DNA of 64,000 nucleotides from Pomacea canaliculata (Eukaryota; Mollusca; Gastropoda; Architaenioglossa; Ampullariidae): contig NC_037596.1 of NCBI RefSeq assembly GCF_003073045.1, positions 12,211,950 through 12,275,949 of the forward strand, given 5' to 3'. The position numbers were made by a program, and so were the translations under genes. Positions 12,001 to 23,200 of the stretch are shown piece by piece (the stretch's first letter is position 1; the number at the start of each line of letters is the position of its first letter). The notes beneath the pieces are model-generated. The model saw nothing but the letters and a program-made list of their open reading frames with translations, did not search any database and was not told the origin of the DNA.

Positions 12001-12950
12001 ACTCACAGAAAACTTTACTGACCTTTTTTCCATGTGGAACTGTGTCTCCAAGAAAGAGGCCGATGTGAGTAAAGTTTTGTAAAGTCATTACTGATATTTC
12101 TACTTCTGTTTACAAATATTCCTTCACTAACACCACCACACGCAGCTACCACACACACAGACGTCGCACACAAACATACAAACATATACTTCCACATTTC
12201 AAATTCTTAGCGTTCAGTAATAATTTAAAAATTTTATTTAATAATTGTTTACGTATTTTGAACATGACTGCAGTCGAAAATGGTTCTAATCAAAAATGTA
12301 ATCGTTACTATTTTTTAAAGGACAAAGAATCGGAATTATGCGAAAGAATTCGTGTCAGGCAAAATAACTGTAAAAGTTAGAAAATGATCTATTCTAAGAT
12401 TAATTCATTAGAGAGATGCAGAGCAAGTTTTACTAAATGTGTTGCTTGTTTATTAGTTACATTGTATCTCAATCGCGTCTGCATGTTAAATAGTTTTTCT
12501 TTAGAAGTAAACAATACTTGCTGCTTGCGAGCTAATTAAACTGAACAAAAACTGACAGTAAACTTTATTATAATTTTTCATTATCTTTCTTCTCTTTTCT
12601 TTCTTTTAAGGGGAGGTTGTTTTTTTATTAATTTCTTTGTACTTAATTTTTTTCAGACGACAGCATTCTATTCGCTTCGCTCTTTGCTTCTGTTATTTTC
12701 CTAAATAAAATCTCTTTTAAACTGCCTAACCAATTTTCCTGATGTGGGACATTGTTGTATGTTTATCATACATGATACAGTGAGAAAGACGTTGTGCATG
12801 TATTCGAATAAAAAACAATTTTGGTATGTCTAAAGTATTGTTGGTAATTTTTTTCGTATTATTTCATATGAGATGTTTTCTAATCATTTTGTCACCAGGA
12901 CGCAAAAGCCCCATCCTGAATTTTACAACACAAGGAGAGAATCAGTTTAA
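1..12950 (+). CDS. Gene A: IgSF-type receptor, 3' part (transmembrane exon and modular tail)
   Basis: Partial gene; the 5' end lies left of the window. Exons I place: the end of an ectodomain exon (..51), transmembrane exon 1480-1611, tail exons 2065-2095, 3320-3355, 3674-3712, 8593-8628, 8946-8972 and 11972-12064, and a last exon from 12899 with stop at 12950. The transmembrane exon enters and leaves in phase 1; every later exon enters and leaves in phase 2, so the chain stays open. The tail exons at 3.3-3.7 and 8.6-9.0 kb are duplicates of each other. The 3320-3355 exon has lost its GT donor (GAGTGC where its paralogs have GTGAGC) and may be skipped. No ITIM is visible in the tail. An alternative frame of the last exon stays open to 13032. 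It is inferred to be a single-pass surface receptor paralogous to gene B. Exon borders are by eye, without transcript support. Confidence 0.55.
1072..1135. repeat. (GTTT)n microsatellite in gene A intron
   Basis: About fifteen uninterrupted copies of the tetranucleotide lie in the intron before the transmembrane exon. At the paralogous place in gene B (about 37540-37560) the array is absent, so it expanded after the A/B duplication. Confidence 0.9.
1480..1611 (+). CDS. Gene A: transmembrane exon
   Basis: The exon follows a TGTGCAG acceptor and ends at TATT|GTAAGA. It encodes a Pro/Gly/Asp-rich stalk (FIPGQPDSDSPGQ) and then one hydrophobic span rich in Leu and Val. The span is made partly of a repeated CTGGTC hexanucleotide and is followed by CKYC at the inner face. 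It enters and leaves in phase 1. The gene B copy at 37892-38020 is one codon shorter, because the Leu-Val hexanucleotide repeat differs in copy number. It anchors the receptor as a type I membrane protein. Confidence 0.7.
3320..3712 (+). CDS. Gene A tail exons 1 and 2 of block A1
   Basis: Two mini-exons, 3320-3355 (36 nt) and 3674-3712 (39 nt), each follow a pyrimidine-rich CAG acceptor. In phase 2 they encode a stretch with RYRADRPS and one with SDPNVRTGEFEPL. Both are whole numbers of codons, so inclusion or skipping keeps frame. The second has a normal GTGAGC donor and the first does not. A further relic exon of the same module lies at about 3143-3187, with an AAG acceptor and a GTCAGC donor. 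Confidence 0.5.
3805..4235 (+). mobile_element. 5'-truncated LINE 3' end with target-site duplication
   Basis: An open stretch on the plus strand (to the stop at 4214-4216) reads like the C-terminal end of a non-LTR retrotransposon polyprotein. It has a Cys/His cluster (CPCQTG, then HLLQECPMH) following RAEQVIIFRLRTGHNRLN. It ends in a GAAGAAGAAG tail. It is flanked by the same 15 bases, ATTTCCGTGGCATGA, at 3790-3804 and 4236-4250. The paralogous site in block A2 (about 9050) has only a single copy of this site and no insert, so the insertion came after the A1/A2 duplication or was confined to A1. Confidence 0.9.
4525..4835. repeat. GAT/GATG/GATT compound microsatellite, block A1
   Basis: A long run of GATG, GATT and GAT units with an interior (GAG)n patch. 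The same site in A2 (9345-9700) has a differently ordered array, and in B (41927-42035) it is nearly pure GAT followed by GATT. It abuts the inner edge of a minus-strand LINE fragment. Confidence 0.9.
4815..5590 (-). mobile_element. LINE fragment (endonuclease-RT linker and RT start), block A1
   Basis: On the minus strand the decayed frames resemble a gastropod non-LTR polyprotein. Near 5060-4815 there is a stretch with PERRECYWVTAKKVYKQLK. Near 5582-5400 there is an RT-entry-like stretch with SSLKREMSPG. Stops and frame changes show it is dead. Homologous pieces sit at the same place in block A2 and in gene B, so it inserted before those duplications. It lies in a tail intron of gene A. Confidence 0.6.
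6271..7746. other. Unique spacer between blocks A1 and A2
   Basis: This has no counterpart in block A2 or gene B. It holds a short repeat tail at 6420-6490 (ending CGAATAGGAATAAGAATAAC, shared with 25430, 17690 and 27170). It also holds a less AT-rich island at about 6960-7745 with an ATTGG box (7323), a GCATGCG palindrome (about 7350) and a TATATAAGG-like element (about 7360). I see no convincing exon; the short ORFs overlap on both strands. Confidence 0.5.
8593..8972 (+). CDS. Gene A tail exons of block A2
   Basis: Exon 8593-8628 encodes NRIKYRADRPS and keeps a sound donor (CTAG|GTGAGC), unlike its A1 twin. Exon 8946-8972 (27 nt) encodes SDPNVYVLV and is four codons shorter than its paralogs. 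It introduces a Tyr (NVYVLV, where Y is followed by VLV). Both are phase 2 and symmetrical, so they can add to the A1 exons without shifting frame. Confidence 0.5.
9680..10460 (-). mobile_element. LINE fragment, block A2
   Basis: Same decayed minus-strand non-LTR fragment as at 4815-5590, including PERRECYWVTAKKVYKQLK and, near 10447-10229, a RT-like stretch with NVPGDLPKQGG. It is an intronic relic that was carried along by the block duplication. Confidence 0.6.
11054..11971. other. Gene A intron, no gene seen
   Basis: AT-rich intron sequence. A perfect 12-bp inverted repeat (ACAGGTAAGACA near 11139 and its complement near 11209) lies about 60 bases apart and could fold. A short open frame at 11392-11580 has no acceptor-donor support, and I do not call it a gene. 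Confidence 0.5.
11972..12950 (+). CDS. Gene A: last two tail exons
   Basis: Exon 11972-12064 (93 nt) ends GAT|GTGAGT; of the frames I tried, phase 2 is open and phase 1 hits a stop. It joins the last exon, which starts after CACCAG at 12899. In phase 2 this runs to TAA at 12948-12950, giving a C-terminus of EFYNTRRESV. Read in phase 1 the last exon is open to 13032 and ends VLQTYKEL, and that frame also aligns well with gene B, so the true terminus is unsure. An AATAAA lies near 13686. Confidence 0.45.
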
Positions 12951-13694
12951 CTGTACAGAAAATCCACCTTCTAGAACTTTTATCATTAAAACAAGCACGT
13001 CATCTGTCCTCCAGACTTACAAAGAACTTTGATGAGTTTGCCAACTTTATTGTTGTGTGTTTCTATCCATTTCATCGATTATGATGACTGGAATGGTGAT
13101 GGGACTGGAATGATTTATATTTGTGAACATACCAGGTGACTATAACATAAGAGTGTTCACAATACAGAGACAGGGTGGAGGAAGAGAGAGAGACGTCCTT
13201 CTTTGCAAATAATTTGTAAAACTTGTTATTTGATACCACGGTATTACAAGAAATACATTCAGATTTGTTTTTGCTTTATTTGTAAGGTCCCAACAAATTG
13301 CAACAATCCACATGATGTAAATTTGCAGCTTTTTGTGATGTTTTAATAAGATACTGGTACAGCTGAATGTTAAATGTGTGGTCAGTGCCTGTACTTGCAT
13401 ACCTTGGTGTATAAAAAAACCCATTAGTAGGTTGACAAAGGCTGCTGGTCTTTAGTAGACACCAAGCTCTCACCTTTGGCGCACATATATGTCCATTATC
13501 AAGCCAGTATCTAGTCACCTTTTCGTGTGTGCATTTATCGATTTGTACTGAACATTACTTCATGTAATTATTACTTAAATTATCATCTAGTGACAAGGAT
13601 GGTTCTTAAGATGTAAGCATGTCATTGTATCAGTTAGAAAACTGTTGTTAACCCAACATCTAATTCTTTTAAGTATATTTGTGAAATAAAACGG

Positions 13695-14325
13695 GAATGA
13701 GACTTTCAGGGACGCGTTCAATTCACAATTTCACACCACTCGAACTCACTGTGTACACACGTACCCACACGTGTTCTTTCGCTCATATATCACATAGATT
13801 TGACGTGGGCAGCGACATTTTTATTATTCAACATTAAACATTAAACACACACATTATTGCGAATTATATACAGTATGAATGTCTTTCACGCGGCAACTTA
13901 TAAATCAAATTGGACGAATTTTTTGTGTGTGAATAGTTCGCTAAATTCCTACTTACCCACACAACCACACTGCCTGGAGTAATCGTCTGAGAGAAAAAAA
14001 GAAACTTCCTAGCATAATCCTCCTTTTTCCGGTCCATAAATTGAAAGTGCTGTCTCGGCAACACCTGGATTATATGTCTACGAATAAATTCTTTTGGAAA
14101 CAACACACAAGTTCCAAAGCGCAATCTCCGCACACTGTGTCCGCCTCTAGTCCCTTCTCTCAGCCGTCTGCTGTCTTCCAAAATCTTTTCTCCATACGTA
14201 CCATCTACAATTGCGTCATAATATGACGTCAGGTTTTGACACCAAACCACTACGCAGAAACCACACTCACACACTGGTAAGGGCCATAATCCCTGCCTAC
14301 CTATTCCTAACATTGTGCACATTCA
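13695..14325. mobile_element. A-specific insert of about 600 bp, unclassified
   Basis: Gene A's 3' flank aligns with gene B's (45.5-45.7 kb) on both sides, but this piece is absent from B. It contains a palindrome-like run near 14212 (TGCGTCATAATATGACGTCA) and a 152-codon minus-strand open frame (14322-13864) with no family I recognise. No clear target duplication is seen. It could be a short DNA element or a private deletion in B. Confidence 0.45.
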
Positions 14326-17300
14326 GAAATGGATATATATATATATTTAACATTTTTTATTTTAAATATGTTTATCCTAAAAATAAAATTGTTGTATAAA
14401 AATAACTCCTACTAGGATTTTTTTAGACTCACCAGTCTTCTGTGCTTGTAAGCTATGCATATTAACCATCTAAAAACAAATGCAAGGTCATGATTATTAC
14501 ATGTATAATTTTTTTATAAACGCTAAAGACAATAAAAGAAGCATGTACATGCACAGCTGGTATAACATTTTATCGCTAAATAGCAAAAAAGATGGTCACA
14601 ACATGGAGAGCTGATAAATCAGATGTTAGCTATATTTCTGTAAATATTTCTGAATATACCTACATTTTTGTAAATTGAAACTGTAACATTAAGAAAAATA
14701 TGATAAAATCATTACCATTTCTAGAAAAAGTGACAGAAAAGTCACATTAAACACAGACAATACATATAAGAGCATTTGAACAGACAGCTTGGAAATAGTA
14801 AATAAATGAACTACTTGAATGCCATAGTTAATTCTGTAATGTTTAGTGCTTTAAATCATATGTATGTCATATTTGTGTGATTATTACTTTGTCTTTAGAG
14901 TGTCAAATGGCCCATGTATTTCAACAGTGCTTTAGAAAATAGACATGCTAATACTAGTCTGCATACCACTCTCTGCTTATGTGGTTCCATATGTGCTAAA
15001 TCTATTAAGCGCCTTGCTTGAGCTGCTGTAGTAACAGGATTTTATAAATCTTATGTATATACTGCTGCTTCGGCATACTATAGCCTTAACTATTTGCTAG
15101 AATTGTGAAGCTCTTTGTTTATGCTGTTGTAGTTCATGGTTTTTAAAATCTCATGCATATACTGCTGTAATGGCATACTATAATCACAATTTTTAAAACT
15201 CTTATGAAAGGGATGTGATTATAAACAGAATTGTGTATGTGTGTGTTTATGTGATAACATTTACATCTAAGTTTAGTATTATATTTACATTTTTATATGT
15301 ATATTATACCCACATATTATCCGTGTAGTTGTTTTGAAATTTTTAACCATTGTTTAATACATATTTTCTTGAAGTGGCATTTTTAGTCATTATGACAACA
15401 ACAAATAAACAGTCTTTTAAAGATGTCTCTATTTTTGAAGTATCAAAATATTCACATCTGTGTTTGTGTGTGTTTTAGTTCATTATAAACATAAATGGAT
15501 AGATGTGTGCTTATATGCTAACATTCAAAATATTCACATCAATACATCTGCGTTGGTGTTTTGTGTTTTTTTTTCTCCAATAGTAAACCTGTCGATAATT
15601 TGAAAGTTTTTTTTAAAAGAAATTATTATCTGTAGCCAGCATAGCTTTGGACTGAAAAACAGCTTTTAGTTATACCGACCCTTCTTCCTCAGTGACATGA
15701 AAGTCATATTTAAATTTATATTTAAATCTTCTTACATGTTTTCCTGCACATTTTCAGTCTCTTGCATTGCTGGTATGGTTGAAAGGTTTAAACTCACAGT
15801 CCTTAACTTTGAAACGAGGCCTTCCGATGATTAGAAGTTCGGCTCAGTAGTCTCCAAACTGTTAGCATGCAGCAAACAAACATTACTGAGTTCAACAATT
15901 CCAGTTGAATGGCTTACTATGATCACTCTACACAGTAAGAAGTCAAAATCCTTAAATTAGGAAATTCCACAGTTAATGTGTTTTCTGGTTGATTAAAAGA
16001 GAGATAATTTTCAGATGGTGTACTTACATAATAAGAGTTTGATGTCCGGACACCAACTATATGTTATCATATTGACTCCTGCCGCTGTTCAGCCAGCACA
16101 TTTACTGTTCATACATTTGACTGTCATTCTGCTCAAAATAAATGTCTACACCAAGCCCTAGCCGTAACATAATTCATGAAAAAAATATTACAAAAACTGT
16201 TATTCTTTTATTAAAAGACAGTTACATATGTACACACACTAAACAGGCAACTCTTTAAATAAGTCAAAAACTATATTACTTAAAATTTTTATTTTAAGTC
16301 CAAAAGCACAAAAACATGCATGTGTGCTTAATTTTCATTTCTGATTTATTTTATTTATAATGGTAGATGATTATATAGCAACAGAGACTGCATAATGCAT
16401 CTTTAAATATAATTAAACTGTAGGGTCTGATGATAATATATACACAGCAAAGTTGTATGTACATCCTTTACCATGTACATAATACTTAAACTTTAAAAGT
16501 CTGTGAAATAGAATGATGTGTTTAAACATGGGCAGCATAAAGGTATATATATACAAATCTCAGGTAAAAAAAAAAAGAACTATAATGATAATATCTTCAA
16601 GGGAGGTAACATTTCAGAACGTGCATTATTGACTAGGGAAATAGGAATCATTTTAGCAAAAATATAAATGGTCATCCATTAATTTTTTTCGCTTAAAAAC
16701 ATTATTAATTTCCCTAAAAGAATTGTCAGCAAATTATTTTTTGCACATGCTGTATTTACCATTCGAACTGTAATGAGCATAAAAGATAAGAACATGATGA
16801 CTATATTATTATTTTTTTTATTACCTTATAATAAAACAAAGCAGTATTCACCACAAGTCTTTTATACAAAAGTACAAATTTGAATAGTCTTTGTGTCTAT
16901 TTATTTGCAATGTTTACAATATGTGAGTCACCATTCAACTGTGGGTCAAAGAAAAAGCTGTTTATCTCTCAGGCCAAGGACAAAACTGTTTCCCAGAAAT
17001 CTCAGCACTCTAGGCTGCTGGGACAAAAGATGCGCATTGCAGTGCACCTGCATGTTATTTGCAGTGAACTGGATTTCCCGATTACTCATCGGCAGGAGTA
17101 AGCTACAATGAGTAGAGTCAGTAGACCCTGACAAGAATATATTTATAGTATGAGCTCAAACATTAGCTGGAATTCCCAATTACTCACTAGCAGGACTAAG
17201 CTACAAAAAGTTTACCCTGACATGAATCTATTTATAGTATGAGCTCAAACATCACTGCAGCTGGAGCAAACACAGAAACACTGTTATGTTCTTTGTGGCA

Positions 17301-20074
17301 TTATCTTGCAAGTAGAACAACTTCAGGTTAAGTATATATCTGTACATAAGAGATCTATTCAGTGTTGTGCCTTCTTTCAAATCCTCACTAGCATTGACAC
17401 AAACAGCTGAAGTTAAGCAAATAATTTTCATCCTTCCTTTTTCTTTTGCATCAGAAAGCCTCATAACCTATAGGTCTCTCCATAATCCTTCATGTATAGG
17501 TCTCTCCAAAACAACCCACCTCTACAAGAACTGACAAAATATTTTCTTATTGATCACAAAACATTAAAAAAATGGTTCTAAGACAAAAAATGGCTAATTG
17601 CTAAAAGTATGTTCAATAATTCACATAATTAGTAAAAAGTTTAAAGTTTATCTTGATTGGACAATAATTGAAGGATAATATAAAATTTATTGCGGCCCTA
17701 TGGTCCTCGAGGAGTAACAAGGAATAAACCAGAACTAAACTAATATAAAGTTTATCTAAAAGTAATATTATAAAGTATTGGTTTAAAATATTATATAAAA
17801 GTAAACATGTTTATTTGCTGATCTGGATCTGAAAAAATTTAGAAAAGGTTTTCTGACGTGTCTTCTGAGGGTCAACATTTACAGCTCTTATAAGGAAAAA
17901 AGAAATGCTTTAAATAAGTTTTCAAAATTACATATCATTTTAAAACTTGATAGTTTAACATATGATTATTAGTGTTTCACAACATGTTACAACAAAAATT
18001 AAACAAAAGCAAACAAGTATCACTTAATTGTAATGCCGTAATACACCAAAAACGTGTATATATAATTTATATACTAGTTCAAAGCTTAATTAAAGGATCA
18101 TATCTGTCCTGTCCCAAGAATACTTCTTAGTTGCAAGCTTTCTTTCCTGGAAAGTATTACTGAAAAACTGAAAGTAGGAGTTATGTAAATTTGTGTATGA
18201 TTATACACCCTTTTGGCGATAGTAAAAAGATGTGTTCACATGCTGGAGTCAGATGGGTGACAAGGGGGAATCGGCATATAAACATATAAACACATCACAG
18301 GGCATATAAATCAATGTGAAACAATGTAATAAGTCAGCTGATATAGTGTAAGAAACTATCAAAGTATGATGTACAATGATGTCAATGGCTATGACAGTAC
18401 TCCCACAATGTTTCGGCCTTTACACAGCCACAAACAAATAGGTTTTGTCTACAAGTTTATGATATGAGTGTTAGTGTGTGTGCCTGCAATAAGTAGCTTT
18501 TAGAGAGAACCTGATGCAGTGTAAGAAATTCTGCTGCTGCTGATGGTGATGATGATGCGGATAAGAATGTATATAATTATATCTTATATATATATTTACA
18601 ATGTTTTACAATTTACAATTTTACTTTGTAAGATTTATAATATGAATGGTAAAAGTTTTCTGACAGAAAATATTTGTCACACCAGAGAAACCGAGTAATA
18701 TTGTTTTACCAATTTGCCTGATGGAACGTAACTGAACAAAATAGAAGAATAGACAAGATAAAAATAACACTGAAAAATTTCTAGTCACAGAGCAAAATTT
18801 AAAGGCAGGAAAAGTTAAAAAGTCGTGGAAATAAAGGCAAGTGGGATCAAGTGTTTAGAAAAGGAAATGACGATAACCACAGCAATGTCACGTTAGTGCT
18901 CTTAGAGAAGATCAACAGTGCGTTGTGTACAAAGACATCACGTGACCACGCAGACAATGTCATGGTGGTAATCGCACGTCTATGGTTCGAAGTGACAGAC
19001 TATATGTGTGTGTCCATATATACATATCTAGATGTGTGTATATTTTAAACTTATTATCACCCTAACCCTGTGGCAAACTGGTCACCCCTCATTAAGAAGC
19101 ACATTCCTCTTTATCTTCCCAGTATTTGTGTTGCAAAAATGATCTCAGCATTCTGCATACATCTATATGTCTATTAATATAGAGAGTCTTACATTAAATT
19201 ATTACATTATTTATGTATTTATATTAAAACTAAATAAACATAGCAAATATATATGTACACGCGAGTAAACAGTATAATCTAAGCTACACATCTTTAATTC
19301 TAAATATGTGTAGATGTTTATGTCAGTTTTAAAATAAAACAACTATTAACAGGAAGACGACTAAACTGAGAGGTCAACACAAGGACCATACAACCATTAG
19401 GTCATCTGATTGTTCGCTGTGGAAAGACTAGACTTTGTACTATGGCCAGGGATGACACACAGTTCTTAGATCATGAATGCTATATGTTCCTCTCACGTGG
19501 TTTTTAATTTAATTTACAAGATGTCAGCATGATTCGTGCTCATCCTCTTCCGATTCCACTTTTCGGGTCCTATTTCGCGTTAAGACAGTTCACGGATGAC
19601 AGTTCGACGAAGGGACCTGATATATCCTGATACATCCTGCATATCTATGTTCGTTTAATTATGTAGACGCGTATGTGTATACATGAGTGATCTTACTTAG
19701 ACACGCAGCGTTTGAACAAGAATTTGCATTATTCAGTCAGGAAACACTAGAAATTTTCCTGTGATCTTTGCCATCCCCAGTCTCCCATCCTGTTTTCGAA
19801 AGACTTACAACTACAGTTATTTATACTTCACAGACTGACTCCCTGGTTTATCATGAAAGATAAAAACGGCTAAAGGAGAGACATTGTCTGTCCATTTACT
19901 TGACACAGTGGACCACCAAAACTGCACTCTGAGACTGCAGGGTCCTACATCATTCACTTTATCTCTTGTTTTAAAACTAACAATGCCAAAATTAGTTATG
20001 AAATATTTATAAACCCTGTTTTTGTCAGGTACATCTATCAGTCATCGCTCCAGTCTGTCTTTTTTTCTGTTGGT
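14326..20074. other. Convergent intergenic region between genes A and G1
   Basis: Up to about 15.7 kb it still aligns patchily with the gene B 3' flank (45.6-46.9 kb). Beyond that it is AT-rich sequence with no exon chain I can support. It holds two roughly 90-bp tandem copies (about 17066-17157 and 17167-17250) sharing TTTATAGTATGAGCTCAAAC. It also holds a repeat tail at 17690-17745 (GCGGCCCTATGGTCCTCGAG) of the family seen at 6450, 25430 and 27170. Both convergent genes end into this region. Confidence 0.5.
17066..17250. repeat. Two-copy tandem repeat of about 95 bp
   Basis: Both copies carry a TTCCCRATTACTCA core, then AGCTACAA, then ACCCTGACAWGAAT and TTTATAGTATGAGCTCAAAC. They differ by small indels and substitutions. 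No coding role is seen. Confidence 0.8.
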
Positions 20075-20236
20075 TTATTTTTTGGGATTTCGTGGAGGGA
20101 CGATAGCAGTCATTGCGATGGTGGCATACTCTGTCTTCGTCTCCTGCTGGACGACGGGCTTGGCTGAACTCACGGCTGTGAAAACTAAGTCTCCATATAT
20201 TAGTCCATTAGCATCCCTTTGACGGGAAGCCTTCTC
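20075..20236 (-). CDS. G1 last exon: ITIM and ITSM
   Basis: This follows TTTAACAG and is read in phase 0 for 53 codons to TAA at 20077-20075. It contains GLIYGDLVF, which fits the ITIM consensus ([ILVS]xYxx[LVI]). It also contains KTEYATIAM, which fits the ITSM consensus (TxYxx[VI]). The two tyrosines are 23 residues apart, close to the spacing in vertebrate paired-motif inhibitory receptors. The sequence ends in a basic, proline-containing stretch (PPRNPKK). An AATAAA overlaps the stop codon. The preceding exon ends in phase 0, which fixes this frame. Confidence 0.8.
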   Translation of the reverse strand, partial: EKASRQRDANGLIYGDLVFTAVSSAKPVVQQETKTEYATIAMTAIVPPRNPKK

Positions 20237-23200
20237 CTGTTAAATGAATAACAATGATGTGAAATAGTTAGAACAAGTCTGCTAATACTTTTTATTGTGA
20301 GAAAGCAAAATTCCTTTCACATCCACTCTCTCTAGGGATATATAGATAGGCGTGCGAGTTAGTGAAGGACTAGTGAATACAGCAATTATTTCAGTAAATT
20401 CTTGACTAAAGCAAGCTAAGCGCACAAAAAGGGAATTATTGTCCTAACTACTTATACGGTTATTTAGCTTTTGCTAGTTCTAAAAAAATTGTAAAAGACT
20501 GTAACTGAAGTCCACATGCTGATGCTCTGTGGTAAACTAAACGCATTGGAGCCTTTAACCAAGGACAGATTTTCTCAGCAATGTTCTCTTCCGTTTTCTG
20601 CCAATACCAGAAGAGTTTTCCTGTTAAGCAATGGAAGACGAGGAAGTAAGAAGCTTACCATAGACTCTGTGGTTTCAGTTGTGTTATCAATTTCATAAAC
20701 AGGAGTCGTTCTGTCTGTAAAAGATTGCACAAACATTTTTATTACTACTTAATTACAAATATCACGAAAGTCACCAAACTAAAAATCTCTCGTTCTCACT
20801 TAAACATTAATGAGCTTAGGAATCTTTCTGGACAAGTTAACGATAATAGTGTGTATGTGTGTGACAATCTAAACTGTTTGAGAAACAAATGCAATTGTAA
20901 ACTGTCTGTCTGGCTCATTACTGTCAGACTAAATATTAATTAGCGAGTGTTATCACACGGAAACACAGGCTTTCCTAGATAATACGAGAACATAAGGCGT
21001 TTGATTTATCTTAATGCCACGTACTATTCACAGATCAGTGATCAGGGAATTAGGAGAGTGATTCCCTGGCAATCCGTTTTCTTTCTCTCCATCTCTTTCA
21101 CTCACATCGTGTGTATTTGCACGCCTTCAAACCTGTCTTTCCTAGACTACACAATATCTCTTTGTATAGTTTGTTTTTTTATATCTGAACATACCTACCC
21201 ATTCCTATGTTCCTTAACACATTCCTACTTTGTTCCTACTTCGCTCTCTCATGTTCCTTACCTATCGTGTTTGTACGCTCCAAGTTTGTTCCTACATTAC
21301 ATTGCTCATTCTTTTCCCCTGTTCCCATCCTTTCATAAAAAAAAATTGCACATTCATCCATCTCTCAATTATCTAGCTCCACTGCCATTTTCTACTCTGT
21401 TTTAGTTAATTTTAACATCCTCTCATATTTCTAGGGACACTAACATCATCTAATGTATATTCATTTATATTAACCTTTGATCGCTTGATTCTTCTCCTCC
21501 TTGCGAACAGCACTTACAGAAGCATAAATGTCTCCTTTTACTCCCTCAGCACCTCCTGACAACGAAAACAAGTTTATTCCTTAATTTAGACTTTTGTCTT
21601 ATTCTTTCTGATTCAGTCTTATACATTTTTTATTGGGTAAGATCAGCTAGCTATTTTTCCAGAGACATACCTATGTGCATCTGCTCCCGATTAACCTCAT
21701 TTAACTGGTCCTTTAAAAAAAACTACAAAGCTGACATAGTACAGATGAAGAAACTAAAAGAAAGTGTTATTGGATTCAGTACATTTAGGGTACCTCTTGA
21801 TCTTTCTTCTCGTTTTTGTTTTCTTGCGGCCATCTCTTTGTGTTCTTGCTCTCTGCTGCTTCTTTTATCTTTCTTACTTGCCTTACTTATTTATGACTTG
21901 GCACCAGAGTACACATTCACCAGCACAACCAAAAATTCGAGACGTCAGTCAGATGTCCCTATGATAGCTCTTGAAGACATTGGCAATCGCATTCAAAATG
22001 TTAACCTTTTTTCAGAAATGGGAGGACAAGGAAAGATAGAGAGAGAAATAAAACAGAAAGAGAAACATAGCAGAGATGGACAGGAAATAGTATAAACGGA
22101 AGAAAGCTGAAGAGAAAAGATTTTTACTTTGTTCTGGTTATAAGGTTTTTATAATTTATTTTTTAAATATTACCTTTCTTCTGTTGTTTCTTGTTCTTGC
22201 AAACATCAGCGGATGTCAAGTAAGTCTGGCCATACGTTTCATGATCATAAGCTGATGAAGGATAAAAAAAAAAACACACACCAGTTATAAGTAAGGGGAT
22301 TTATTTGTTCTTTTCCCAACAATAAACTGTATGATGTATGTAGCTACAACAAATTTTCTTTTATATGGAGGGGACTTGAAACCATTGTCACAGCAGTCAG
22401 CTATGAAAGAATTAATGCATGTAAACGTTATATGAGTAAAGACAAAATAAAGCCAGCGAGAGAAGTATGAGAGCTCACGAGAGTCTGACTGAGCGGAGTT
22501 CCTGTCGTCACGTGCCCGCACGTGTTGAGCGCGTGGAGGGCGAGCTGGAGCCCTGGATGCTGTCTGTGGAAGCGAAAGGTCTCTGTTGGGAGGATGGAAG
22601 GTTTGGCTGACATCGTGTCTGATATTAGCTCCTCCAGTGGTCCCATACATGTCGTTCACGATCATCGCTTTGACAAAGAAAACAACTTTAAACAACATTA
22701 CTGACTGCATTTTTATTTCTATTACATTGTCATCAAATTCTTTTTTCTTCCAAATCTCTGTAAAAATAATCAATCAACCACCCCTTCATCCATCTATCCC
22801 TTCAAAGTAATCTCTGTTTACTAAGACTGTATTGTTTATTTGATTTTAAATACTTACTTGCTCCTTCTGTGGTGTCGTTTGACTGTCTTCTTTCATCTGT
22901 AGGCCTATGAGTACATTTAAAGTAAGAGTTATTTGTTCAGTCAAAGCATTATTAAAAATACAATAGAAAATAAAAAGAAAAGTGAACAGGTGAACAGTGT
23001 AGCTCTGTGAAAACTATGCAATATGGCTAGGCTTCTGCTTCTAATTTTTAGAACACAATGAAATTTCATTGAGATCAATCCCTAAACGGGACCTGCTCAT
23101 TGGGGAAGGGAACAGAAGGGAATTAGTAGTTGACAAAGTTCTCTACAGTAGGTCTGCCATGGGAAACTTTGTTACCCTTTCACTTTCGCGAGCAACCTTT

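Noticed and set aside
18531..18545. GCTGCTGCTG-type run with nearby GATGATGATG as a possible tandem array
   Set aside because: Only a few units long, below what I would call a microsatellite locus.
21001..22095. Two plus-strand open frames of 134 and 140 codons
   Set aside because: They lie antisense within the G1 introns, are pyrimidine-rich low-complexity translations, and lack a splice context. They are probably chance frames.
22285..22773. 162-codon minus-strand open frame read as one exon
   Set aside because: It includes intron at both ends. The CAAAG acceptor at 22668 and the GTGAGC donor at 22478 cut it to the 63-codon exon that keeps phase with its neighbours.
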